From the NCBI RefSeq assembly GCF_007827955.1, contig NZ_VITR01000009.1, positions 227,359-291,358 of the forward strand: a stretch of DNA of 64,000 bases, given 5' to 3'. The notes beneath the pieces were generated by a model. It saw nothing but the letters and a program-made list of their open reading frames with translations. It was not told the origin of the DNA and made no database searches. Position 1 is the stretch's first letter, and every line of letters begins with the position of its first letter. The translations under genes and the position numbers were made by a program. Shown here piece after piece: positions 18,078 to 25,723 of this stretch. Origin of the DNA: Nitrospirillum pindoramense. GTDB lineage: Bacteria; Pseudomonadota; Alphaproteobacteria; Azospirillales; Azospirillaceae.

Positions 18078-18413
18078 GTGAAAAGCAGGCTTCCGCGCAC
18101 GCCCAACCGGCTCGACCCCATTCCGGGCAGAAGCAGCCTTGATGAGCAGACGCTGGCGATGATCGTATCGCTGGCATCGGAGGTGACCGTCCTGCGGGCG
18201 CGGCTGGACACCTGTGAGCGCCTGCTGGTGGCCGCCCGGGTGCTGGCGCCGGGCGCCGTGGACTCCTTCTCACCCGACGCGGCGGCCCAGGCCGAGCGGG
18301 ACGGCCTGCGCCAGCACACCTTGAACAAGGTCTTCCGGCCCCTGCGGGAAGCGGCGTTGGCCGACGTGGCCGCAGCGTCCCACGCGACCGGCGGCATGGA
18401 GATGCAGGCATGA
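18078..18413 (+). CDS. Small helical protein of paralogous module 1
   Basis: A 111-residue, mainly helical soluble protein starting at GTG 18078 (GGTGAGG upstream). I do not recognise the family. Its core EVTVLRARLDTCERLL followed by VDSFSPD is clearly paralogous to EVMVLRDRLDAHERLA plus VDAFRPD in the 23833-24177 protein, and both directly precede a methyltransferase. The stop overlaps the next start by four bases (ATGA), pointing to translational coupling and probably a physical complex. A partner or chaperone subunit of the methyltransferase is the simplest inference. There is no signal peptide or membrane segment. Confidence 0.75.
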   Translation: MKSRLPRTPNRLDPIPGRSSLDEQTLAMIVSLASEVTVLRARLDTCERLLVAARVLAPGAVDSFSPDAAAQAERDGLRQHTLNKVFRPLREAALADVAAASHATGGMEMQA

Positions 18414-19561
18414 GCGGCATCGCCGAATCCCGCGCCGCCCTGGCGCACCCCATGATCGCGGTCCCCACCCATGATGAGTTGGTGGAGCAGCTGTTCGTCC
18501 GCGACCTGAAGCTGTTCGTCGGCCAGACGCTGGAACCGGCGCAGCAGAAGATCGCGGCACAGATTGCGCCCGCCATCGCGGCCAGCGGCAGCAACAGCCC
18601 GGTGGACGACCTGCGCCTCCGCATGCAGTCCTTCGAAAGCTTCACGACATGGCTGAGCCTGAAGCGCGAATCCCAGCGCCAACTGTGGGCGGCGGTGGAG
18701 GATTGCGTGGAACGGCAGGCCGACCAGTTGGAGGCCCTGGCCGCAGTGGACGCGCCCAAGGGCACCCTGACGCTGGACCCGGACTTCGTGGCGCCCGATT
18801 ACATCACGCGGGGCGATATCCACCTGATGCCCGGCGGCAACGCGCATGACGACGGTTCGGTGCTGCAGGGCGCGGTGATGGATCGGGGCGGGGCGGTCTA
18901 CATGCTGGGCCGCAACGGCGGCATGCTGAACGACCTGCGCGGCCATACCGCCATGGCCCACCTGCTGACCGTCGCGCCGGACATCAACCCCGGCCGCATC
19001 CTGGACATGGGCTGCGGCATCGGCACCAGCACCGTGCCGGCGGCGGCCTGCTTCCCCGAGGCGGAGGTACATGGCATCGATGTCGGCGCCTCCATGCTGC
19101 GCTATGCCCACGCGCGGGCCGAGCATCTGGGCGCCGCCATCCACTTCTCGCAACAGAGTGCGGAACGGACCACCTTCCCCGACGCCTCTTTCGACGTGGT
19201 CTACAGTTGCGTCGTGCTGCACGAAACCTCACCGGAAGCCGCCATCAACATCCTGGCGGAAAGCCGCCGCCTGCTGCGGCCGGGCGGGATCGCCATCCAT
19301 CTGGAGGTGCCGCTGCTGCACACCCTGGGCGACATCTGGCAGGAGCTGTCCTCGGAACTGGAGGCCCAATTCAACAACGAACCCAACTGGCGTGGCGCCC
19401 TGACCGCCGACTACGGCCAGTTGATGCGGGCCGCCGGCTTCACCGAAATCCGCACAGGCTATCAGGCGACAGCCTTCAACGGCCGCAGCGCCCTGCGGAA
19501 ATTCGGCGACACGTCGGACGGCGTCTTCCGCTCGTGGTTCGTCACGTCGGGGCGGGCATGA
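18410..19561 (+). CDS. Class I SAM-dependent methyltransferase of paralogous module 1
   Basis: A 383-residue protein. Residues 1 to about 170 form an N-terminal domain I cannot assign, containing GTLTLDPDFVAPDYI. The C-terminal Rossmann methyltransferase has motif I DMGCGIGTST (Gly201), an acidic residue in VHGIDVG and a motif resembling VYSCVVLHE. The 24200-25387 protein has the same layout (Gly202) and shares the TLTLDPD segment, HARAE and FSQQ blocks. The acceptor is unknown. It is translationally coupled to the small protein upstream. An alpha/beta hydrolase follows within 15 bases. Confidence 0.85.
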   Translation: MSGIAESRAALAHPMIAVPTHDELVEQLFVRDLKLFVGQTLEPAQQKIAAQIAPAIAASGSNSPVDDLRLRMQSFESFTTWLSLKRESQRQLWAAVEDCVERQADQLEALAAVDAPKGTLTLDPDFVAPDYITRGDIHLMPGGNAHDDGSVLQGAVMDRGGAVYMLGRNGGMLNDLRGHTAMAHLLTVAPDINPGRILDMGCGIGTSTVPAAACFPEAEVHGIDVGASMLRYAHARAEHLGAAIHFSQQSAERTTFPDASFDVVYSCVVLHETSPEAAINILAESRRLLRPGGIAIHLEVPLLHTLGDIWQELSSELEAQFNNEPNWRGALTADYGQLMRAAGFTEIRTGYQATAFNGRSALRKFGDTSDGVFRSWFVTSGRA

Positions 19562-19575
19562 TGGCAAGGGGTGTC

Positions 19576-20550
19576 ATGATCAAGGGCAAGGGCGCGGCCC
19601 GCCGGCGCGCGGCGCTGCTGCTGGCGGCGGCGTGGCTGGCCGGCGCCGGCCCCGCCCTGTCTGCGGAAGCCCCGGCGCCGCAACGGCTGTCCCTGGCGGA
19701 GCTGCGCCAGCGGCTGGGCGCGCCGGGCGACCATTACGCCGACCTGGGCGGCGTCGAGGTGCGCTACCGCGACGAGGGCAAGGGCCCGGTGCTGCTGCTG
19801 CTGCACGGGTCAAACGGTACCCTCAACGCCTGGGACGGCGTGGTCGCGCGGCTCAAGAACCGCTATCGCATCATCCGCTTCGACCAACCGCCGGGCGGCC
19901 TGTCGGGCCCGGTCAGCGACGACGCGGCCCGGACGGTGGGCACGCCCGAGGCCCTGGTGGCGCGGCTGCTGGACAAGGTGGGCGTGGACAAGGCCGCCGT
20001 GTTCGGCACGTCCAGCGGCGGCACGCTGGCCTACTATTTCGCGGGGACCTATCCGCAGCGGGTGACGGCCCTCATCCTGGCCAACACCCCGGCGGACTCC
20101 GTGGCGGAAGCCAAGATACAGACGACACCGGCGCTGGATGTCGAAATCGCCCGGGCCAAAGCCATCGGCTACCGCGACCTGCAATACTGGCAGGTCTACA
20201 TGAGCTACCTGTGGGGTGAGCCCAAGCGCCTGACGCGGGAGACGGTGGACTATTCCTATACCACCGGCCTGCGGGCGCCCGAGCCCAATCCTTTTGTCCT
20301 GTACGCCCTGACCGCCAACAAGCAGCTGACCATGGATCACCTCAGCGCCGTGAGGGCGCCGGTCCTGATCCTGTGGGGGCGGCGCGACCCGGTGCTGCCC
20401 CCCGCGGCGGAAATCGCCCTTTATGACTATCTGGCCGGTGCGGAAAGCCGGTCGGTGGTCTGGCTGGACACCGCCGGACACTTCCCGGCGCAAGAGGTGC
20501 CGGAGCGCGTGGCCGACCTGGTGGACGCCTATCTCCGGCGGGACCAATAG
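19576..20550 (+). CDS. Exported alpha/beta hydrolase
   Basis: A 324-residue alpha/beta hydrolase with an N-terminal Sec signal (basic KGKGAARRR, then a Leu/Ala core ending ALSAEA). AAGGGG before the ATG at 19576 favours this start over the ATG pair at 19558/19561 that overlaps the methyltransferase stop. Motifs are LLLLHGSNG for the oxyanion region and the canonical elbow GTSSG with Ser146 as nucleophile; the triad His lies in DTAGHFPAQE. It should act in the periplasm on an ester, lactone or similar bond. It is paralogous to the next gene, sharing a PPxGLSGP motif after the second strand. Confidence 0.8.
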   Translation: MIKGKGAARRRAALLLAAAWLAGAGPALSAEAPAPQRLSLAELRQRLGAPGDHYADLGGVEVRYRDEGKGPVLLLLHGSNGTLNAWDGVVARLKNRYRIIRFDQPPGGLSGPVSDDAARTVGTPEALVARLLDKVGVDKAAVFGTSSGGTLAYYFAGTYPQRVTALILANTPADSVAEAKIQTTPALDVEIARAKAIGYRDLQYWQVYMSYLWGEPKRLTRETVDYSYTTGLRAPEPNPFVLYALTANKQLTMDHLSAVRAPVLILWGRRDPVLPPAAEIALYDYLAGAESRSVVWLDTAGHFPAQEVPERVADLVDAYLRRDQ

Positions 20551-20631
20551 GCCGCCAGCGGCCAGGGGTTGCGACAATAAGAACAGCCTTGTGCATTAAG
20601 ATTACCTTTTAAAAACAAAGGACAGGGCGTC

Positions 20632-21621
20632 GTGAGATTTGGCAGGATTGGGGTGGCGACCGGCGCGTGCGTCGGGCTGCCGCTAGCACTGTTCCTCGCA
20701 TGGTTTGTTCCAGCCAAGCTGGGCTGGTTCGCCACCGATCGCGCGGCGGCGATCACGCGGTACGCGCAGGCGCCGTCCTCCCGGTTCATCACCGTGGATG
20801 GCGTGCCCCTGCATGTCCGGGTGGAGGGCAAGGGGCCGCCCGTGCTGCTGCTGCACGGCACCGGCGTCAACCTGCATGAATGGGACCCGCTGGTGAACCG
20901 CCTGTCGGACCGTTACACCCTGATCCGGGTGGATTGGCCGCCTTACGGCCTCAGCGGCCCCAATCCCCGGGGCTACACCACCGCCGAGGCCGCGCGGCTG
21001 GTGGGCCTGGTGCTTGACCAGCTGGCGGTTGGCCCGCTGGCCGTGGTGGCGACATCCAACGGCTGCAACGTGGCGCTGGAGCTGAATGCCGGGAATCCCG
21101 ACCGCATCCGGGCCATGGCCTTTTCCATGCTGCCGCTGGAACGCCCCAGCCAGACCCGCCAGGTCGATTGGCGGATCCGCTGGATGCTGGCCTTCCACAA
21201 CGCGGTGCTGCCCGACTACCATCCGCGGTTCTTCTATAGCCTGGTGCTGCAGGACACCTCCCACCCCGGCTGGTCGGTGCCGCCCTATCTGGCGGGCGTC
21301 ATGTACGACATGGCCAACCTTCCCGGGGCCATCGCCAACCAGCAGGCCTACCTCAAATCCAATGTCGCCCTGTTCCGCACAACGGACGTGGGCGCCACCG
21401 CCGGCCTGGTCCGGGCGCCCGTCCTGCTGCAATGGTCGGATGAGGACACGGTGATCTCGCAAAGCGCCGATGCGTCGGTGCGGCGGTTCACCGGGACCCA
21501 GGTCAAGCTGATCCATTACCCGGGCATCGGCCACTGGCCGATGTGGGAAACCCCGGACCGGTTCGCCGCCGACCTCGGCGATTTCCTGGACACGCTTCCG
21601 CCGCCCGCGGCGGCACCGTGA
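20632..21621 (+). CDS. Membrane-anchored alpha/beta hydrolase
   Basis: A 329-residue alpha/beta hydrolase starting at GTG 20632 with AAAGGACAGGG upstream. The first ~25 residues form a hydrophobic anchor (GVATGACVGLPLALFLAWFV). Motifs are VLLLHGTG, DWPPYGLSGP and the elbow ATSNG with Ser142; the triad His is in PGIGHWPMWE. It resembles its upstream neighbour and probably acts on the same compound class at the outer face of the inner membrane. An AT-rich patch between the two genes could hold a weak promoter, but I see no good -35/-10 pair. Confidence 0.8.
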   Translation: MRFGRIGVATGACVGLPLALFLAWFVPAKLGWFATDRAAAITRYAQAPSSRFITVDGVPLHVRVEGKGPPVLLLHGTGVNLHEWDPLVNRLSDRYTLIRVDWPPYGLSGPNPRGYTTAEAARLVGLVLDQLAVGPLAVVATSNGCNVALELNAGNPDRIRAMAFSMLPLERPSQTRQVDWRIRWMLAFHNAVLPDYHPRFFYSLVLQDTSHPGWSVPPYLAGVMYDMANLPGAIANQQAYLKSNVALFRTTDVGATAGLVRAPVLLQWSDEDTVISQSADASVRRFTGTQVKLIHYPGIGHWPMWETPDRFAADLGDFLDTLPPPAAAP

Positions 21622-21720
21622 CGCACCGCCCCGCCCATCGTTCGGGCCCGGCACGTGAACAGGCGAGGCATCCCGCCGGGTTGCCCGCCGCAGTGGGAGA
21701 CATGTAGTGGGAGACATGCG

Positions 21721-23124
21721 GTGACGACGATGATTTCCGAAGGGTCCCTGGCCCCTGTCTCCGCCGCCGACCAGGCGGATTATCCCAGGCGGCGCACGGC
21801 GTGGTGGACCGTCACCGTGCTGTTCCTGGCGGCCATCGTGTCCATCATCGATCGCGGCATCATCAACATTGTCGTGGACCCGGTCCGCCATGACCTGGGC
21901 CTGGCCGATTTCCAGATCGGCCTGTTGCAGGGCCTGGCCTTCGGGCTGTTCTACGCCACGGTGGGCATCCCCCTGGGCCTGATCGCCGACCGCGTGTCCC
22001 GGCGCCTGCTGGTCACCGTCGGTGTGCTGGTATGGAGCCTGGCCACCATTGGCGGCGGCTTGGCGGCGACCTTCGGCGAGCTGTTCGCCTCCCGCCTGCT
22101 GGTGGGCCTGGGGGAAGCGGCGCTGGGCCCGGCGGCGGTGTCGCTGATCGCCGACCTGTTCCCGCCCCATCGCCGGGGCAAGCCGCTCAGCCTGTTCCTC
22201 ACCGGCCAGGCCGTCGCCAATGGCATGGCCATCTCCCTGACCAGCTTCATCATGGCCGCCGCGGCCAACGGCCGCTTCGCCGGCATTCCCCTGTTGCAGG
22301 ACGCCGCCCCCTGGCGCGTGGCCTTCATCGGCTGCGGCACCCTGGGCCTGGCGGTCGTCGCCATGATGCTGATGACCCGGGAGCCGCCCCGACGGGGCGT
22401 CCGGGGGGCGGCGGACCCCACTTCGCTGGCCGACAAGCTGTCCTTCCTGAAGCGCAACGGCGCTGTCTTCGTCCCCCTGTATCTGGGTTTCGCCCTGTGC
22501 TTCATGGCTGCCTATGCCGCCGCCGCCTGGTCACCCGCCATGCTGACGCGGGCCTTCGGGCTGGGCCCGGCGATGATCGGCGCCTGGCTCGGGCCGTTCT
22601 CCATGACCTTTTCCTTCCTGGGGCCACTGGTGGGCGGGCTGATGATCGACCACTTCGCGCGCCGTTCCCTGGCCATGGCGAAATTCGGCATCCTGATGGT
22701 CGGCCCGCTGCTGGCCATCCCGTCGGCGCTGGCCGTGTTCGTGCCCGGCCCCGTCTTCGCCATGTTCCTGGTGGCCAGCAGCAGCGCCATCTTCGCCGTG
22801 CTGGGCGCCACCACCTTCGCCACCCTTCAGTCCATCGTGCCGCCCACCATGCGCGGCAGCGCCATCGCCCTGAGCGGGCTGGTCAACACCATCATCGGCG
22901 CCACCCTGGGCCCGCTGCTGGTGGCGACGCTGACCGACCGCCTGTTCCGGAATCCGGCGATGGTCGGCTACTCCATTGCCATCGTCGTCATCCCGGCGCT
23001 GCTGGCTGGCAGCGCCCTGTTCGTGCTGGCCCGGCGCGGCATGGTCCGCCAGCGCCAGGCGGGTGGCGAGGCCGCCGCCATGCTGTTGGCGTCAGAGGGC
23101 CAGAGGGTGGGCCCCTATCGCTGA
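21721..23124 (+). CDS. MFS transporter
   Basis: A 467-residue major facilitator with twelve predicted helices. The first reads VTVLFLAAIVSIIDRGIINI, and loop 2/3 has the motif GLIADRVSRRLLV. GLGEAALGPAAVSLIADLF resembles the spinster/hexuronate-type facilitators. The GTG at 21721 has GGGAG upstream; ATG 21730 is an alternative. It sits between the paired hydrolases and the ureidoglycolate-lyase-like gene. It is the second of three MFS carriers in the island, suggesting separate carriers for substrate and partly processed products (inference). Confidence 0.85.
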   Translation: MTTMISEGSLAPVSAADQADYPRRRTAWWTVTVLFLAAIVSIIDRGIINIVVDPVRHDLGLADFQIGLLQGLAFGLFYATVGIPLGLIADRVSRRLLVTVGVLVWSLATIGGGLAATFGELFASRLLVGLGEAALGPAAVSLIADLFPPHRRGKPLSLFLTGQAVANGMAISLTSFIMAAAANGRFAGIPLLQDAAPWRVAFIGCGTLGLAVVAMMLMTREPPRRGVRGAADPTSLADKLSFLKRNGAVFVPLYLGFALCFMAAYAAAAWSPAMLTRAFGLGPAMIGAWLGPFSMTFSFLGPLVGGLMIDHFARRSLAMAKFGILMVGPLLAIPSALAVFVPGPVFAMFLVASSSAIFAVLGATTFATLQSIVPPTMRGSAIALSGLVNTIIGATLGPLLVATLTDRLFRNPAMVGYSIAIVVIPALLAGSALFVLARRGMVRQRQAGGEAAAMLLASEGQRVGPYR

Positions 23125-23190
23125 CGGTCGGCGCGACCGGCCCTTCCCCGTCATGGCGTCCGCGCCGCCTTCCTGAACGAGGTAGCTTCA

Positions 23191-23781
23191 ATGATCCAGG
23201 CCGCCCCAGCCCCCGCGGGCGTCGTCACCCTGACCGTCGAGCCCGCCACACCGCAGGCCCTAGCCGCATTCGGCCGCATCCTGGGCCGCGCCGCCGACGT
23301 GAAGCCCGTCCCGGTCGACTTCTACAAGGGCCGGGTCCTGATGCGCTATCCGGTGGATTTCGCCTGCGAACACCCGGTGGACGTCAGCCTGGCGACCGTG
23401 GACACCCGCCCGTCGGAGGTGCGCTTCATGGAACGCCACTTCCAGCACACCCAGACCTTCATCCCGCTGGCCGGGAAGCCTTTCGTCGTCGTCATGGCGC
23501 CGCCGTCCGATGGCGACATGCCGGATCTGGCGCAGGCCCGGGCCTTCCTGTTCGACGGCAGCGCCGGGTTCACCCTGCATCTGGGCACCTGGCATGAGTT
23601 CCCGTTCGCGGTGGAGGACGCGACCGATGTGGTCGTCATCCTGTCCAGCCAAACGGGTTACGACCTGCACCAGCGCGACGCGGTGACCGACGAGGCCTTC
23701 GGGCCCGACCTGGACAAGAAGGACATCCTGGCCCGCACGGGCACGCTGATCCGCTTTGTCCCGCCGGCGGCACGGGCCTGA
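23191..23781 (+). CDS. Ureidoglycolate lyase family cupin enzyme
   Basis: A 196-residue protein of the AllA/ureidoglycolate lyase cupin family. The characteristic block runs ERHFQHTQTFIPLAGKPFVV then VVMAPP, with later LHLGTWHEFPF and D-L-H-Q-R. Classical members split ureidoglycolate to glyoxylate and urea. No allantoin or urate genes lie nearby and this copy sits inside an unrelated catabolic run, so a different small hydroxy-acid or ureido substrate is quite possible. GAGG precedes the ATG. It is followed after 51 bases by the second small-protein/methyltransferase module. Confidence 0.75.
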   Translation: MIQAAPAPAGVVTLTVEPATPQALAAFGRILGRAADVKPVPVDFYKGRVLMRYPVDFACEHPVDVSLATVDTRPSEVRFMERHFQHTQTFIPLAGKPFVVVMAPPSDGDMPDLAQARAFLFDGSAGFTLHLGTWHEFPFAVEDATDVVVILSSQTGYDLHQRDAVTDEAFGPDLDKKDILARTGTLIRFVPPAARA

Positions 23782-23832
23782 CAACGCCCCCCTCGCGGGG
23801 CTCTCACAATCCGGGAAAAGGAACAGGGACCG

Positions 23833-24177
23833 ATGGAACGCAAGAACCAGGAACGGGTTAGCCGCGCCCAAGGCAGCCAGCCGACCATATTCAAGGACGC
23901 CGTGACCGACGCGCTGGGCGCCATGGTGATGGCGTTGTTGGGCGAGGTTATGGTGCTGCGTGACCGTCTGGATGCCCACGAACGCCTGGCCGGCGGCTAT
24001 GGACCCGCGGACGTCGACGCCTTCCGCCCCGATCCGGAGGCGCGCGCCTATCGCGCCGCGTACCGGCGGTTGGCCTATGACCGTGTCCTGGGCGTGGCCC
24101 GCGACAAGCTGCTGCCGGACAGCCTGAGGGAACAGCGCGACTACGACACCGTGCTGGACGAAGTGACGACGAACTGA
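23833..24177 (+). CDS. Small helical protein of paralogous module 2
   Basis: A 114-residue soluble, helical protein. It shares with the 18078-18413 protein the core EVMVLRDRLDAHERL, a VDAFRPD turn and a following Arg/Ala-rich helix, so the two are paralogues. I do not recognise a named family. AAAAGGAACAGGG lies before the ATG. The methyltransferase starts 22 bases after its stop, in place of the 4-base overlap in module 1. The likely role, as in module 1, is a partner subunit for the methyltransferase (inference). Confidence 0.75.
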   Translation: MERKNQERVSRAQGSQPTIFKDAVTDALGAMVMALLGEVMVLRDRLDAHERLAGGYGPADVDAFRPDPEARAYRAAYRRLAYDRVLGVARDKLLPDSLREQRDYDTVLDEVTTN

Positions 24178-24199
24178 CCCTTTCCTGGAAGGACGCATC

Positions 24200-25387
24200 A
24201 TGACCGACCATTTCGGACACGCCGTCATGCCGCAGGCGACGCATGACGAACAGGCGATGGAAGATCACTTCCTGGCCATGCGCCTGTGGACCATTCAGAA
24301 CATGGACCCGCTGGACAAGCGACTGGTGAACGAGGTGATCGTTCCCGAGATCGAAGCGAAGACGGGCGCCGCGCCCAAGTCCAGCGCCCAGATGCGGGCG
24401 GCGCTGGAAGATCAGCCCTTCCACCAATACTGGCTGTCCCTGAGCTTCTTCTACCAAGATCAGATTTGGCGCACCCTGGGCGCCAGCGTCGATCGACAGT
24501 ACGACACCCTGGCCCACGCCGTGTCCGAACAGACGGTGGCGCCGCGCGGCTCGCTGACGCTGGACCCGGACTTGGCCATTCCCCGCTACATCGCGGCGTT
24601 CGACCATCATCGCATGCCCGGCAGCTACCACGTGGACACGTCGGCCGAGGATTTCCGGGCGGGCGCCCTGTATGACCGCTTCGCCTCCACCTATCTGCGC
24701 AACCTGAACGGCGGATGGAAGAACGATGGGCGCGGCCAGACCTTGGTTGCCCACCTGCGCGACTTCTATCCCGACCTCAAGCCCCGCCGTATCCTGGATC
24801 TGGGCTGCTCCGTCGGGCACAGCACCGTGGCCATCGCCGCCGCCTTCCCCGACGCGGAGGTGCACGCCATAGACGTGGGCGCACCCATGCTGCGCTACGG
24901 CCACGCCCGCGCCGAAGCCATGGGCCAGGCCATCCATTTCAGCCAACAGAACGCGGAGCGCACCCGGTTCGAGGACGGCAGCTTCGACCTCGTCACCTCT
25001 TCCGCCCTGCTGCATGAAACCTCGGCCGCCGCCATGCGCAACATCTTCGCGGAATGCCATCGCCTGCTGCGGCCAGGGGGGGTGATGGCCCATGTCGAAG
25101 TGCCGCCGCGCCATGAGCACCTGGGGCTCTGGGAGCAAATGCGCTGTGACTTTGAATCGCACTACAACAACGAGCCGTTCATGGCGGCGCTGAGCCGCGT
25201 GGACTACGTGGCCACCAGCGTCGGCGCCGGTTTCCAGGGCGGGGACGTCATCGTCGGCTATCGCAAGGGCGTCGCGGAGGCCCGCGCCAGCCGGGATGAT
25301 TTCTTCACGCAAGGCGATCCCCAGGGCCGCACCCTGCTGGGCAGTTGGTACGTCTGCTCCGCGATCAAGAGCACCGGATTGAATTGA
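24200..25387 (+). CDS. Class I SAM-dependent methyltransferase of paralogous module 2
   Basis: A 395-residue protein with the same architecture as the 18410-19561 protein. An unassigned helical N-terminal domain (about 1-175) contains GSLTLDPDLAIPRYI and HHRMPGSYH. The SAM-binding fold follows with motif I DLGCSVGHST (Gly202), VHAIDVGAPMLRY and FSQQNAERTRF. The N-terminal domain is conserved between the paralogues, so it probably has a function such as substrate binding or contact with the small protein. GGAAGGAC precedes the ATG. A strong terminator follows 31 bases after the stop, ending this unit. Confidence 0.85.
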   Translation: MTDHFGHAVMPQATHDEQAMEDHFLAMRLWTIQNMDPLDKRLVNEVIVPEIEAKTGAAPKSSAQMRAALEDQPFHQYWLSLSFFYQDQIWRTLGASVDRQYDTLAHAVSEQTVAPRGSLTLDPDLAIPRYIAAFDHHRMPGSYHVDTSAEDFRAGALYDRFASTYLRNLNGGWKNDGRGQTLVAHLRDFYPDLKPRRILDLGCSVGHSTVAIAAAFPDAEVHAIDVGAPMLRYGHARAEAMGQAIHFSQQNAERTRFEDGSFDLVTSSALLHETSAAAMRNIFAECHRLLRPGGVMAHVEVPPRHEHLGLWEQMRCDFESHYNNEPFMAALSRVDYVATSVGAGFQGGDVIVGYRKGVAEARASRDDFFTQGDPQGRTLLGSWYVCSAIKSTGLN

Positions 25388-25418
25388 CGGCCGGCGTTCC
25401 GGTCGCACCGATGATGGC

Positions 25419-25451
25419 AGGAGGCCGGGCATCGTCCTGGCCTCCTTTTTT
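25419..25451 (+). terminator. Rho-independent terminator after methyltransferase 2
   Basis: AGGAGGCC (25419-25426) pairs with GGCCTCCT (25439-25446). The stem extends inward by three more pairs around a CATCGT loop and is followed by a run of Ts to 25451. This is the clearest intrinsic terminator in the window. Confidence 0.85.
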
Positions 25452-25723
25452 CATGTCACCGCCCGGCCCCTTCCCCGCCGTGACATGTCCGAACAAGCGA
25501 CCGGATGATCCATCTGGCGGTCAGCGGCATCCCCGGCATTGCGTCGCCCGGCCTCACAATTAATCCTCAAACCTAATTCCGGCACAAGACCGAGGAAAAG
25601 GGGAAATCTGGCAGTTTTCCCAACAGGAGCGTTTCACCCGCTGTTTGTGATTCAGAGAATTACCCAGCGGCACCAATAAAAACTAGTGGCCTGAAGAGAG
25701 CACTCAAAAACTGGGAGACTTCC
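25452..25723 (+). other. Leader region of the island's TonB receptor
   Basis: After the terminator, about 270 bases hold no gene. The part from about 25555 is AT-rich and contains GGGAAA and TTTCCC arms nine bases apart near 25602-25622, then an AATAAAAACTAG patch at about 25675. I cannot name a convincing -35/-10 pair. The receptor's promoter should lie here. Confidence 0.35.

Noticed and set aside
23191..23781. Part of an allantoin degradation pathway
   Set aside because: No allantoinase, allantoicase or uricase genes nearby; the family call alone does not support that pathway.
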